This document shows, in pieces, positions 46,223 through 54,555 of a stretch of DNA of 64,000 bases (position 1 is the stretch's first letter; each line of letters starts with the position of its first letter). The notes under the pieces were generated by a model. It had not been told where the DNA came from and did not search any database. It saw only the letters and a list, made by a program, of their open reading frames with translations. Source of the stretch: Bradyrhizobium huanghuaihaiense (GTDB taxonomy: Bacteria > Pseudomonadota > Alphaproteobacteria > Rhizobiales > Xanthobacteraceae); NCBI RefSeq assembly GCF_007830635.1, contig NZ_VLLA01000013.1:1-64000 (forward strand), given 5' to 3'. Both the position numbers and the translations under genes were made by a program.

Positions 46223-47992
46223 ATGCAGAGCCGGCTTCCCATCCTCGTCTTCGCGCTCGTCATGGCGGCGATTCCGTTCGTTCCCGGCATGCCGCCGTTC
46301 TGGATCGTGCTGCTCGACAATATCGGCCTTGCGGCGCTGGTCGCGATGGGCCTCGTGCTGCTGACCGGCGTCGGCGGCCTCACCTCGTTCGGCCAGGCGG
46401 CCTTCGTCGGCTTCGGCGCCTACACGACCGCAGTGCTGTCGACGGCCTACGGCCTTTCGCCCTGGCTGACGCTGCCGCTGTCGCTCATCGTCAGCGGATC
46501 GCTGGCGGTGCTGCTCGGGCTGATCACGGTCCGCCTCTCCGGCCACTATCTGCCGCTCGGCACGCTCGCCTGGGGGCTCGGGCTGTTCTACCTCTTCAGC
46601 AAGCTGGAGTTCCTGGGGAGAAACGACGGCATCTCGGCGATCCCGCCGCTGTCGATCGGCACGTTCAAGATGCTCTCGCCCGGCTCGATCTATTACGCGA
46701 TCTGGGTCGCCGTGATCCTCTCGGCCTGGCTCACAATGAACCTGCTGGACTCCCGCACCGGCCGCGCCATCCGCGCGCTGCGGCGCGGCCATGTCGCCGC
46801 CGAGGCCTTTGGCGTGCACACGCCACGCGCAAAGCTGCTGGTGTTCATCCACGCCGCGGTGCTGGCCGGTCTTTCGGGCTGGCTCTACGCCCATCTTCAG
46901 CGCGCGGTGAATCCGACGCCGTTCGGCGCGCAGGCCGGCATCGAATATCTCTTCATCGCGGTGGTCGGCGGCGCCGGCTATGTCTGGGGCGGCGTGCTGG
47001 GTGCGGCGATCGTCGTGGTGCTGAAAGAGGTGCTGCAGAGCTATCTGCCGCTGATCCTGCCCGGCTCCGGCCAGGTCGAGACCATCGTGTTCGGCATCAT
47101 GCTGGTGGCGCTGCTGCAGCTCGCCCCGGGCGGCCTGTGGCCCTGGCTGATCTCGTTCCTGCCCGAGCGCACCAGCGGCAAGAAGCCGGACACCTCGCTG
47201 AAGCTGGAGCAGCGCACCCGCGCGCCCACCGAGGCCGGCGTGCTGCTCCAGGTCGAGAAGGCGCGAAAACAATTCGGCGGCGTGGTCGCGGTCAACAACG
47301 TCTCCTTCGACGTCCAGGCCAAGGAAATCGTCGCGCTGATCGGACCGAACGGCGCCGGCAAGAGCACCACCTTCAACCTGATCACCGGCGTGCTGTCGGC
47401 GACCTCGGGCTCGATCTCCGTGCTCGGCAGGAAGGTCGACAAGGCGCCGCCGCAGGAGATCGTCAAGCTCGGCATCAGCAGGACCTTCCAGCACGTCAAG
47501 CTGGTCCCCGACATGACCGTGCTGGAGAACGTCGCGATCGGCGCGCATCTGCGCGGCCATTCCGGCCCGATCGCCTCGATGCTGCGGCTCGACCGCGCCG
47601 ACGAGGCAAAACTGCTCGCGGAAGCCGCGCGGCAGATCGAGCGCGTCGGCCTCGCCGAGCAGATGCACCAGCTCGCCGGCTCGCTCTCGCTGGGCCAGCA
47701 GCGCATCGTCGAGATCGCCCGCGCGCTCTGCGTCGATCCGATGCTGCTCTTGCTCGACGAGCCGGCCGCGGGCCTGCGCCACATGGAGAAGCAGCGCCTC
47801 GCCGCGCTGCTGCGCGAGCTGCGCGACGGCGGCATGAGCGTACTCTTGGTCGAGCACGACATGGGCTTCGTGATGAATCTCGCCGACCGCATCGTCGTGC
47901 TCGATTTCGGCACCAAGATCGCGGAGGGCACGCCCGCCACGATCAAGACCAATCCCGAAGTGATCAAGGCCTATCTCGGAGTGGCGGCATGA
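46223..47992 (+). CDS. LivM-LivG fusion (ABC permease + ATPase)
   Basis: A 589-aa protein joining two HAAT subunits. Residues ~1-310 are a LivM permease (LVLLTGVGGLTSFGQAAFVGFGAY, then RAIRALRRGHVAAEAFGVH). Residues ~340-589 are a LivG ATPase: Walker A GPNGAGKSTTFN (~373), GISRTFQHVKL, signature LSLGQQRIVEIARAL (LSLGQ for LSGGQ), Walker B LLLLDEPAAGL and the terminal NPEVIKAYLG. The linker ERTSGKKPDTSLKLEQ is hydrophilic. The livF start overlaps its stop (ATGA). Such fusions occur in this family, so a sequencing error is not needed to explain it. Confidence 0.93.
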   Translation: MQSRLPILVFALVMAAIPFVPGMPPFWIVLLDNIGLAALVAMGLVLLTGVGGLTSFGQAAFVGFGAYTTAVLSTAYGLSPWLTLPLSLIVSGSLAVLLGLITVRLSGHYLPLGTLAWGLGLFYLFSKLEFLGRNDGISAIPPLSIGTFKMLSPGSIYYAIWVAVILSAWLTMNLLDSRTGRAIRALRRGHVAAEAFGVHTPRAKLLVFIHAAVLAGLSGWLYAHLQRAVNPTPFGAQAGIEYLFIAVVGGAGYVWGGVLGAAIVVVLKEVLQSYLPLILPGSGQVETIVFGIMLVALLQLAPGGLWPWLISFLPERTSGKKPDTSLKLEQRTRAPTEAGVLLQVEKARKQFGGVVAVNNVSFDVQAKEIVALIGPNGAGKSTTFNLITGVLSATSGSISVLGRKVDKAPPQEIVKLGISRTFQHVKLVPDMTVLENVAIGAHLRGHSGPIASMLRLDRADEAKLLAEAARQIERVGLAEQMHQLAGSLSLGQQRIVEIARALCVDPMLLLLDEPAAGLRHMEKQRLAALLRELRDGGMSVLLVEHDMGFVMNLADRIVVLDFGTKIAEGTPATIKTNPEVIKAYLGVAA

Positions 47993-48720
47993 GCGCGCTG
48001 TTGTCCGTCACCGACGCCCACGTCGCCTATGGCAAGGTCGAGGCCGTGCGCTCGGTCTCGCTCGAGGTCGGCGCCAATGAGATCGTCACCATCGTCGGCG
48101 CCAACGGTGCCGGCAAGACCACGCTGCTCTCGGCCATCATGGGCATTCTGCCGCTGAAGGGCCGCGTCGCCTTCGCCGGGCAGGATCTCGCCCGGCTCGA
48201 CATCGAGGACCGCGTCGCGATGGGGCTCGGCCTCGTGCCGGAGCACCGCGAATTGTTCGTGACCATGAATGTCGAGGACAATCTCGAGCTCGGCGCCTTC
48301 CGCATCGAGCGGAGCCGGGCGAAGTCCTCGATCGAGCGGGTCTACACGCTGTTTCCGCGGCTCAAGGAGCGCCGCAAGCAGCTCGCCGGTACGCTGTCCG
48401 GCGGCGAGCAGCAGATGCTCGCCATGGGCCGCGCGCTGATGGGCGAGCCGAAGCTCCTGATGCTGGACGAGCCGAGCCTCGGCCTCGCCCCGATCATCGT
48501 CGCCGACATCTTCCGCATCGTGACCGAGCTCCGCACCAGCGGCGTCTCCGTGCTGCTGGTCGAGCAGAACGCGCAGGCCGCGCTGAAGATCGCGGACCAG
48601 GCCTATGTGATGGAGCTCGGCGAGTTCGTGCTCAGCGGCAAGGCCAGCGACATCGCCGCGAACGAGCGGGTGGCGGCGAGCTATCTCGGCTTCCAGCATG
48701 AAGGCGCGAGTGTGATTTAG
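47989..48720 (+). CDS. livF: LivF-like ABC ATPase of the cou locus
   Basis: A 243-aa HAAT-family ATPase. Walker A is GANGAGKTTLLSA (~36-48), GLVPEHRELF is the Q-loop region, TLSGGEQQMLAMGRAL the signature (~138) and LMLDEPSLGLA Walker B. The ATG overlaps the stop codon of the fusion gene by four bases; the frame is open far upstream but inside the fusion gene. It completes the membrane complex of livH, livMG and livF. The binding protein is probably the CouP-like one at 60806. Confidence 0.93.
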   Translation: MSALLSVTDAHVAYGKVEAVRSVSLEVGANEIVTIVGANGAGKTTLLSAIMGILPLKGRVAFAGQDLARLDIEDRVAMGLGLVPEHRELFVTMNVEDNLELGAFRIERSRAKSSIERVYTLFPRLKERRKQLAGTLSGGEQQMLAMGRALMGEPKLLMLDEPSLGLAPIIVADIFRIVTELRTSGVSVLLVEQNAQAALKIADQAYVMELGEFVLSGKASDIAANERVAASYLGFQHEGASVI

Positions 48721-48745
48721 TTTCGAGACGCCTCGGCATATTCAC

Positions 48746-48848
48746 TGTCATCGCCCGCGAAGGCGGGCGACCCAGTACTCCGAGACGATCATGATTGAAC
48801 CGAGGCGCCGCGGCGTACTGGATGCCCCGCCTTCGCGGGGCATGACAC
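48746..48848. repeat. Palindromic repeat, family R5 variant
   Basis: TGTCATCGCCCGCGAAGGCG and CGCCTTCGCGGGGCATGACA arms, with CCAGTACTCCG / GCGTACTGG inside, between converging livF and the PNPOx-like gene. Confidence 0.8.
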
Positions 48849-48872
48849 CGGAGGGTGCGACGAGATGCGCGC

Positions 48873-49499
48873 CTAAAGGCCAACGGCCTTCCCTCCCTTC
48901 AACGCCGCGACTTCCGCTTCCAGCTCCGCGATCCGCTGGTCCCTCGCCGCCAGCGCGGCTGCGACATCGCCTGCATCGAACTTCTGCGGAATGTGCTGCG
49001 GGCAGTTGGTGTCCCAGGCCGCGATCTTGAACAGGATCACCTGCTCCGGCCGCGCGCGGTAACCCTTCGGCATCAGCGACGTCGTCAGCGCCTCGTCGTC
49101 CTCGACGACGTGGGCCTCGCCCCAGATCTTGACCCGGCGGCGATGGGCGTAGTCCATCACGAAGATGTAGGCCTTGGGATTCTCCGAGAGATTGCCCTGG
49201 GTGATGAACTGCCGGTTGCCGGCATAATCGGCGAAGGCGAGCGTCTGCTTGTCGAGCACCTTGAGAAATCCCTTCGGACCGCCGCGGTGCTGGATGTAGG
49301 GCTGGCCGTCGGCCGAGGCAGTGGCGAAGTAGAAGCTGTTGGCGTCGGCCAGAAATGCTTCGAGGTTCTCGTCGACCTCGGTGCGCCAGCCGCGCTGCTC
49401 GCGACGCGCATAGGCATCGCGCGAGCCCTTGCGCGCCTGGATCGCCTTCACTGCGGGCGAGAAGGCGACATCGCTGGCATAGGTGTGGACTGCAGTCAT
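48873..49499 (-). CDS. Pyridoxamine 5'-phosphate oxidase-fold flavoprotein
   Basis: A 208-aa protein of the PNPOx-like split-barrel fold. The FMN-binding strand SFYFATASADGQPYIQHRGGPKG (~55-78, given here in part) and the later KAYIFVMDYAHRRRVKIWGEA are typical of the general-stress/haem-utilisation type rather than true PdxH. The C-terminal 25 residues (ARDQRIAELEAEVAALKGG) form a short coiled coil. The start at 49499 follows AGGAGATG. It is divergent from a LysR gene, its likely regulator. Substrate unknown. Confidence 0.85.
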   Translation of the reverse strand: MTAVHTYASDVAFSPAVKAIQARKGSRDAYARREQRGWRTEVDENLEAFLADANSFYFATASADGQPYIQHRGGPKGFLKVLDKQTLAFADYAGNRQFITQGNLSENPKAYIFVMDYAHRRRVKIWGEAHVVEDDEALTTSLMPKGYRARPEQVILFKIAAWDTNCPQHIPQKFDAGDVAAALAARDQRIAELEAEVAALKGGKAVGL

Positions 49500-49598
49500 C
49501 GGAACATCTCCTGAAATTCCGGGCGCATTCTTGCGTCTTTGGCGGTTTAAGGTGGCTCCTTCGTCGCTTAAAACAATCTGCCTGCTTGACACTTCATC

Positions 49599-49615
49599 AT
49601 TGCGCTATATGCAAT
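49599..49615. promoter_or_regulatory. Candidate LysR box
   Basis: ATTGC, seven bases, GCAAT between the divergent PNPOx-like and LysR genes, ending one base before the LysR start codon. TTGACA lies just upstream (49586-49591). LysR proteins bind T-N11-A sites of this form. Confidence 0.4.
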
Positions 49616-49616
49616 A

Positions 49617-50507
49617 ATGGCCATGGACCGCCTCGAAGCCATGCACGTCTTCGTCACCGTCGCCGATCTGCGCGGCTTTGCGCCGGCGGCGCGCAAGCTG
49701 CATCTGTCGCCCTCGGCGGTGACGCGCTTGATCGCGGCGCTGGAGGAGCATCTCGGCGTCCGGCTGCTGCAGCGGACCACGCGGCAGGTGACGCTGACTG
49801 ACGTCGGCACGCGCTATCTGGAGCGCGCGCGGCGCATCCTCGCCGATGTCGAGGAGGCCGACGGCTCGGCGCGGCAGGAACGCAACCGGCCGAGTGGACG
49901 CTTGGTGGTGTCGGCGCCGGTCGGCTTCGGCCGGCTGCATGTCGGGCCGGTCATGACCGCCTATCTCAAGCGCTATCCCGACGTCACCGCCGAGCTCAGG
50001 CTGTCGGACCATCTCGTCAATCTCGTCGAAGACGCCGTCGACGCCGCGGTGCGGATCGGCCATCTCGCCGATTCCTCGCTGGTGGCGCGCCAGGTCGGCG
50101 AGATGCGGCGGATCGTGGTGGCTGCGCCCGGTTATCTCAAGCGCAATGGCGAGCCGAAGACGCCGGAGGCGCTCGCCGCGCACCAGACCATCCAGTTCGG
50201 CCCATCGGCCAACTGGCACTTCGTGCAGGATGGCCGCGACATCGAGGTCACGCCGACCCCGCGCTTGACCAGCAACAGCGCCGATGCCGCCCTGCAATAT
50301 GCCGAGGCCGGCGGCGGCGTGACGCGGGTGCTGGCCTATCAGGCCGCCGAGGGGCTGAAGCGCGGGCGCCTCAAAATCGTGCTGGCGAAATACGAGCAGC
50401 CGGCGCTGCCGATCCACATCGTCTACCCGACCTCGCGCCTGCTCTCGGCCAAGGTGCGCGCGTTCATCGATCTCGTGGTGGAGACGGCGGAGTGGCGGTT
50501 CGGGTAG
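49617..50507 (+). CDS. LysR-family regulator
   Basis: A 296-aa LysR-type regulator. The N-terminal helix-turn-helix (~4-62) has FVTVADLRGFAPAARKLHLSPSAVTRLIAALEEHLG (in part). The C-terminal periplasmic-binding-like domain (~90-295) holds the effector. It resembles the subgroup near GstR/DsdC-like regulators that sit opposite small flavoprotein or GST genes. The second ATG at 49623 is an alternative start. It is divergent from the PNPOx-like gene and is probably its activator. The effector is unknown. Confidence 0.9.
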   Translation: MAMDRLEAMHVFVTVADLRGFAPAARKLHLSPSAVTRLIAALEEHLGVRLLQRTTRQVTLTDVGTRYLERARRILADVEEADGSARQERNRPSGRLVVSAPVGFGRLHVGPVMTAYLKRYPDVTAELRLSDHLVNLVEDAVDAAVRIGHLADSSLVARQVGEMRRIVVAAPGYLKRNGEPKTPEALAAHQTIQFGPSANWHFVQDGRDIEVTPTPRLTSNSADAALQYAEAGGGVTRVLAYQAAEGLKRGRLKIVLAKYEQPALPIHIVYPTSRLLSAKVRAFIDLVVETAEWRFG

Positions 50508-50511
50508 ATCC

Positions 50512-50645
50512 GTGTCCCGGACGCGCTGCAACGCGTAGCGTTGCTGCGCAGAGCCGGGACCCACAAAGGCCACAGAGTAGGCTGCGGATAGGTGGGTCCC
50601 GGCTCTGCGGAGCGGCACTTCGCGCCGCACCGCGTCCGGGACACG
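50512..50645. repeat. Palindromic repeat, family R4
   Basis: GTGTCCCGGACGCGCTGCAAC and CACCGCGTCCGGGACAC ends with GCAGAGCCGGGACCCAC / GTGGGTCCCGGCTCTGC-type inner arms. Confidence 0.85.
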
Positions 50646-50658
50646 GAGAGCGAGAGCG

Positions 50659-51078
50659 TCATTCCCTCTTCGGCACCACGCGGAACGTGCCGCTCGCCCG
50701 CGCGATCACGATGTCGTCGGCCTTGATCAGGCACTGTGCGAAGCAGATCGTCTTGCCGGTCTTGATCACGTCGCTCTCGATCGCGCACCACTGGCCGATC
50801 TCCGCGGAGCCGACGAAATCGACCGAGAGCGAGACCGTCACGAACGACGTGGTCCAGCCCGTCGCCTGCGCGCAGCTGTAGCCCATGGCGTTGTCGGCGA
50901 GCGCGGTGATGAGGCCGCCATGGATCAGGCCGCGGCCGTTGGTGTGCGGCTTCGCCAGCCGCAGGCCGATGATGACGGCCTTGTCGGTCTTCTTCGCGTA
51001 GAGCGGCTCCCAGGGCTCGGTGAGAGGGCTCTTGCGAAAGAGCGGCTCGAAGCCGGCGGGGATGTCGGTGGAGGTCAT
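50659..51078 (-). CDS. PaaI-like hotdog thioesterase
   Basis: A 139-aa hotdog-fold thioesterase. The catalytic block GLIHGGLITALADNAMGY (~52-69) has the Asn/Asp residues of the PaaI type, and SLSVDFVGSAEIGQW follows. It hydrolyses acyl- or aryl-CoA thioesters. The start at 51078 follows GCGAGACAGCC and matches the family length; an earlier in-frame ATG would add a non-homologous leader. It is next to aromatic catabolic genes and may relieve CoA trapping. It is distinct from the 4HBT at 60307. Confidence 0.85.
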   Translation of the reverse strand: MTSTDIPAGFEPLFRKSPLTEPWEPLYAKKTDKAVIIGLRLAKPHTNGRGLIHGGLITALADNAMGYSCAQATGWTTSFVTVSLSVDFVGSAEIGQWCAIESDVIKTGKTICFAQCLIKADDIVIARASGTFRVVPKRE

Positions 51079-51188
51079 GGCTGTCTCGCGTTGCTGTGTC
51101 GCCAGCATTGAACGCGATGTGGAAGACGGTTTCACCGCCTACAAAGTTTTAAACGGGATTTGCGGGGGTGTTTGAAACGGGCACCACC

Positions 51189-51273
51189 GTCATTGCGAGG
51201 AGCTCTTGCGACGAAGCAATCCAGAATCTTTCCGCGGAAACAGTCTGGATTGCTTCGCTACGCTCGCAATGAC
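51189..51273. repeat. Palindromic repeat, family R7 (GTCATTGCGAGGAGC)
   Basis: GTCATTGCGAGGAGC and GCTACGCTCGCAATGAC ends with GAAGCAATCCAGA / TCTGGATTGCTTC inside. This is the only copy of its family in the window. Confidence 0.8.
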
Positions 51274-51289
51274 GATGTGGAGAGATCCC

Positions 51290-51378
51290 GTAGGGTGGGC
51301 AAAGCGAAGCGTGCCCACGAGCTTTCGCGATTATGGGAAGATCGTGGGCACGGCGCTTTGCGCCTTTGCCCACCCTAC
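51290..51378. repeat. Palindromic repeat, family R1
   Basis: GTAGGGTGGGCAAAGCG and CGCCTTTGCCCACCCTAC ends with GTGCCCACGA / TCGTGGGCAC inside. With the R7 copy it fills the gap before pobA. Confidence 0.85.
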
Positions 51379-51387
51379 GGCACCGTG

Positions 51388-52557
51388 TCAGAACGGCAGC
51401 CCCACGTAATTCTCCGACAGCGAGGTCATCGCGGCCTGGGACTGCGTGACGTAGTCGAGCTCGGCGAGCTGGATGCGGGCGCCGATGGTGCCGGTATCCG
51501 GGAATTTGTGCAGCATCGAGGTCATCCACCAGGAGAAGCGTACCGCTTTCCAGACCCGGGCCAGCGCTTTGGTGGAATAGGCGTCGATGCCGGCGCTGGA
51601 TTTCTCGTCGTAGAATTCGCGCAGCGCGCTCGACAGATAATGCGCGTCGCTGGCGGCAAGGTTCAGGCCCTTGGCGCCGGTCGGCGGAACGATGTGGGCG
51701 GCGTCGCCGCACAGGAACATCTTGCCGAAGCGCATCGGCTCGGCGACGAAGCTGCGCAAGGGCGCGATGCTCTTCTCGATCGAGGGGCCCGTGACGAGGC
51801 TGTCGGCGGCCTCCTGGTCGAGCCGCCGTTTCAATTCGTCCCAGAAGCGATCGTCGCTCCACTGGTCGACATGGTCGTCGAGCGAGCACTGCACGTAGTA
51901 GCGGCTGCGCTTCATCGAGCGCATGGTGCAGAGCGCAAAGCCTCTCGCGTGGTTGGAGTAGATCAGCTCGTGACTGACCGGCGGCGTCTCGGAGAGGATA
52001 CCGAGCCAGCCGAATGGATAGACCCGCTCGAACTCCTCGATCGCCGCGGCCGGGACGCTGGCGCGGCTGACGCCGTGGAAGCCGTCGCAGCCGGCGATGA
52101 AGTCGCAATCGAGCGTGTGGGTGACGCCGTCCTTCACATAGGTTACGCGCGGGTGACTGCCGTCGAAATCATGCGGCTGCACATCCTTGGCCTCGTAAAC
52201 CGAGGTGAGGCCTGCGGCCTTGCGCGCATTCATCAGGTCGAGCGTGACCTCGGTCTGGCCGTAGATCATCACCGTCTTGCCGGTCGCACTCTTCATGTCG
52301 ATGCGGTGGCGGCGGCCGGAAAAGGCAAGCTCGATGCCTTCATGCACCAGGCCTTCGGCATGCGCCCGCGTGCCGGCGCCGACCTGGTCGAGCAGCGCGA
52401 CTGTTCCCTCCTCCAGGAGGCCGGCGCGGATGCGGCCGAGCACATAGTCCGGGCTCTGGCGCTCCAGAATGAAATTATCGATGCCGTATCGATGCAGCAG
52501 TTGCCCAAGCAACAATCCGGCCGGCCCGGCCCCGATGATTGCGACTTTTGTCCGCAA
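51388..52557 (-). CDS. pobA: 4-hydroxybenzoate 3-monooxygenase
   Basis: A 389-aa flavoprotein hydroxylase that turns 4-hydroxybenzoate into protocatechuate with NAD(P)H and oxygen. The FAD-binding VAIIGAGPAGLLLGQLL is at the N-terminus, ERQSPDYVLGRIRAGLLE follows (substrate and flavin contacts), CDFIAGCDGFHG is the DG motif (~160) and LCGDAAHIVPPTGAKGLN the second FAD site (~285). The start is TTG at 52557, preceded by GAGAGGAGC; homology begins at once with RTKVAIIG. Length matches the family. A palindrome upstream suggests control with the cou-like genes. Confidence 0.93.
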   Translation of the reverse strand: MRTKVAIIGAGPAGLLLGQLLHRYGIDNFILERQSPDYVLGRIRAGLLEEGTVALLDQVGAGTRAHAEGLVHEGIELAFSGRRHRIDMKSATGKTVMIYGQTEVTLDLMNARKAAGLTSVYEAKDVQPHDFDGSHPRVTYVKDGVTHTLDCDFIAGCDGFHGVSRASVPAAAIEEFERVYPFGWLGILSETPPVSHELIYSNHARGFALCTMRSMKRSRYYVQCSLDDHVDQWSDDRFWDELKRRLDQEAADSLVTGPSIEKSIAPLRSFVAEPMRFGKMFLCGDAAHIVPPTGAKGLNLAASDAHYLSSALREFYDEKSSAGIDAYSTKALARVWKAVRFSWWMTSMLHKFPDTGTIGARIQLAELDYVTQSQAAMTSLSENYVGLPF

Positions 52558-52623
52558 TACTTGCTCCTCTCGATCTTGTAAGGTGCGGCGCGGCCGCGCT
52601 TGTCGCGCCGATCCGCAGACGAT

Positions 52624-52640
52624 AATTATATCATATAATT
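52624..52640. promoter_or_regulatory. Candidate operator upstream of pobA
   Basis: AATTATAT, one base, ATATAATT: a perfect palindrome 67 bases upstream of the pobA start. It is related to the AT-rich sites at tarP and couB (TTATAT-CAT core). Confidence 0.5.
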
Positions 52641-52740
52641 GTTGGGCAAAAGGGAGAGCGCGTCGCGCTGACCGCGACAAATCCATGCAACATGGCTGAC
52701 GTAGATGTCGCGTCAGTTCCGGCTTGAACGCGCCGGCCAA

Positions 52741-52760
52741 TTATATAACATGTTAAATAA
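52741..52760. promoter_or_regulatory. Candidate CouR operator upstream of tarP
   Basis: TTATATAACATGTTAAATAA pairs 9 of 10 positions around its centre. It lies 50 bases before the tarP start codon. Its left half TTATATAACAT recurs with one change at 56775. Confidence 0.6.
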
Positions 52761-52809
52761 TGAGGACGGGCCATCGAAGCCCGCCTTTGAAAAGAGGGAG
52801 AGACGCGTG

Positions 52810-53826
52810 ATGAGAAAAGCCTGTCTGGCTTTGCTGCTGGCAGCAAGCGTGAGCCCTGCGCTGGCGCAGGACAAGACCTTCGACCTGAAGGTCTCGCACT
52901 GGGTGCCGGCGTCGCACCCGCTGCAAAAATCCCTGGAAGACTGGGTGGCCGCGGTGAACAAGGATTCCGGCGGCACCATCACGGGCAAGGTGTTTCCGGC
53001 CCAGCAGCTCGGCAAGGCATTCGATCACTACGACATGGCGCGCGACGGCATCGCGGACGTCACCTATGTCAATCCCGGCTACCAGCCCGGCCGCTTCCCG
53101 ATCATCGGCGCCGGCGAATTGCCGTTCCTGATTTCCGACGCCAAGGGCGGCTCGATGGGGCTCGATGCCTGGTACCGCAAATATGCCGAGAAGGAGATGA
53201 AGGACGTCAAATACTGCCTCGCCTTCGTCCACTCGCCTTCCTCCTTCCATTCCAAGACCAAGAAGATCGCGGTGCCCGAGGACGTGAAGGGCCTCAAGAT
53301 CCGTCCCGCCCACGCCACCATGGCGAACTTCGTGACCTCGCTCGGCGGCACCAACGTGCAGTCCTCCGCGCCGGAAGTGCGCGACATCATCGAGCGCGGC
53401 GTCGCCGACGGCGTCACCTTCCCGTGGGGCTCCCTGGTGTTGTTCGGCATCGACAAGGTGACCAAGTACGACATGGAGGCGCCGCTCTACACCACGACCT
53501 TCGTGTTCGTGATCAACAAGGACAAATACAACGCGATGTCCGACAAGCAGAAGGCCGCGATCGACAAGAACTGCACGGTCGAGATGGCCGGCGCGGTCGG
53601 CGAGCACTGGGGCAAGTTCGAGGATGCCGGCATCGACAAGATCAAGGCGGAATCCGGCCACGAGGTCTACAAGCTGACGCCCGAGCAGATCGCCGCCTGG
53701 AAGAAGGCGGCCGAGCCGCTGGTCAAGACCTGGGGTGATGGCGCGAAGAAGACCGGCGCCGACCCGGATGCGGCGCTTGGCGAGCTGAAGGCGTCGCTGA
53801 AGAAGTACAACGCGCTGGCGGAGTGA
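52810..53826 (+). CDS. tarP: TRAP transporter binding protein, TarP-like
   Basis: A 338-aa periplasmic DctP-type protein. The Sec signal is MRKACLALLLAASVSPALA, cut before QDKTF. Mature motifs are LKVSHWVPASHPLQKSLEDW and the VKGLKIRPAHATMANFV strand with the carboxylate-binding Arg. EMAGAVGEHWGKFEDAGIDK precedes the C-terminal helix. In Rhodopseudomonas palustris, TarPQM next to the cou genes imports aromatic acids. The permease subunits follow after an R8 repeat. The start at 52810 is supported by GGGAGAG. Ligand inferred from context. Confidence 0.88.
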   Translation: MRKACLALLLAASVSPALAQDKTFDLKVSHWVPASHPLQKSLEDWVAAVNKDSGGTITGKVFPAQQLGKAFDHYDMARDGIADVTYVNPGYQPGRFPIIGAGELPFLISDAKGGSMGLDAWYRKYAEKEMKDVKYCLAFVHSPSSFHSKTKKIAVPEDVKGLKIRPAHATMANFVTSLGGTNVQSSAPEVRDIIERGVADGVTFPWGSLVLFGIDKVTKYDMEAPLYTTTFVFVINKDKYNAMSDKQKAAIDKNCTVEMAGAVGEHWGKFEDAGIDKIKAESGHEVYKLTPEQIAAWKKAAEPLVKTWGDGAKKTGADPDAALGELKASLKKYNALAE

Positions 53827-53846
53827 CGCGATGGCAGGCTCTCTGT

Positions 53847-53990
53847 CCCCCTCCCCCCGTTCTTACGGGGAGAGGGTTGGGGTGAGGGGCTGCTTCCGCA
53901 AAAATGGTGACAGTCGGACTCGCGGAGAGTCCCCCTCACCCGGATTGCATCTCCGATGCAATCCGGCCTCTCCCCGCACGCGGGGAGAGG
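53847..53990. repeat. Palindromic repeat, family R8 variant
   Basis: CCCCCGTTCTTACGGGGAGA at the left and TCTCCCCGCACGCGGGGAGA at the right, with inner GGATTGCATCTCCGATGCAATCC (a hairpin of 10-bp arms). It lies inside the TRAP operon, between tarP and tarQ. Confidence 0.75.
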
Positions 53991-54043
53991 CCGAGTGCGC
54001 GGCGAGACCGGGATCTATCAATGCCATTACGTAGGACACTCCC

Positions 54044-54553
54044 ATGAAGCGCGCCTGGATGGATCGCTTTATCGACACGATCGAATGGATCGCGGCCGGC
54101 TTCGTCGGCATCGTCGCGCTCGACATCTTCCTGTCGGTGCTGCTGCGCAACACGCTGAACTATTCGATCCCCGACAGTTTCGACATCGGCCGCATGCTGC
54201 TCGGCATCCTCATCTTCTGGGGCATCGCGGCGACCTCCTATCGCGGCACCCACATCACGGTCGACCTCGTCTGGGGCAATGTCAGCCCGCGCTACCAGCG
54301 CTGGATCGACGTGTTCGCGACGCTGGTGCTGCTGTTCGTTGTCACCGTGCAGACCTGGACGCTGTTCGACAAGGTGCGCGGCACCTACAACGACAATGTC
54401 CAGACCTTCGACATGCACATGCCGACCTGGCCGTTCTTCGCGGTCGCGTGGATCGGCGATGGCGCGGCCGTGCTGCTGATCGCGATCCGCACTTACCGAT
54501 TGATCTTTCATCCCGAAGACATGCACGATCCCAAATTGAAGGCGACGGAGTAA
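54044..54553 (+). CDS. tarQ: TRAP small permease, TarQ-like (DctQ)
   Basis: A 169-aa DctQ-type membrane subunit with four hydrophobic segments: IEWIAAGFVGIVALDIFLSV, FDIGRMLLGILIFWGIAAT, WIDVFATLVLLFVVTVQTW and WPFFAVAWIGDGAAVLLIA. The loop GTHITVDLVWGNVS is the family signature. The large subunit begins two bases after the stop codon, so the two are coupled. It helps the large subunit use the sodium gradient. Confidence 0.93.
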   Translation: MKRAWMDRFIDTIEWIAAGFVGIVALDIFLSVLLRNTLNYSIPDSFDIGRMLLGILIFWGIAATSYRGTHITVDLVWGNVSPRYQRWIDVFATLVLLFVVTVQTWTLFDKVRGTYNDNVQTFDMHMPTWPFFAVAWIGDGAAVLLIAIRTYRLIFHPEDMHDPKLKATE

Positions 54554-54555
54554 TC

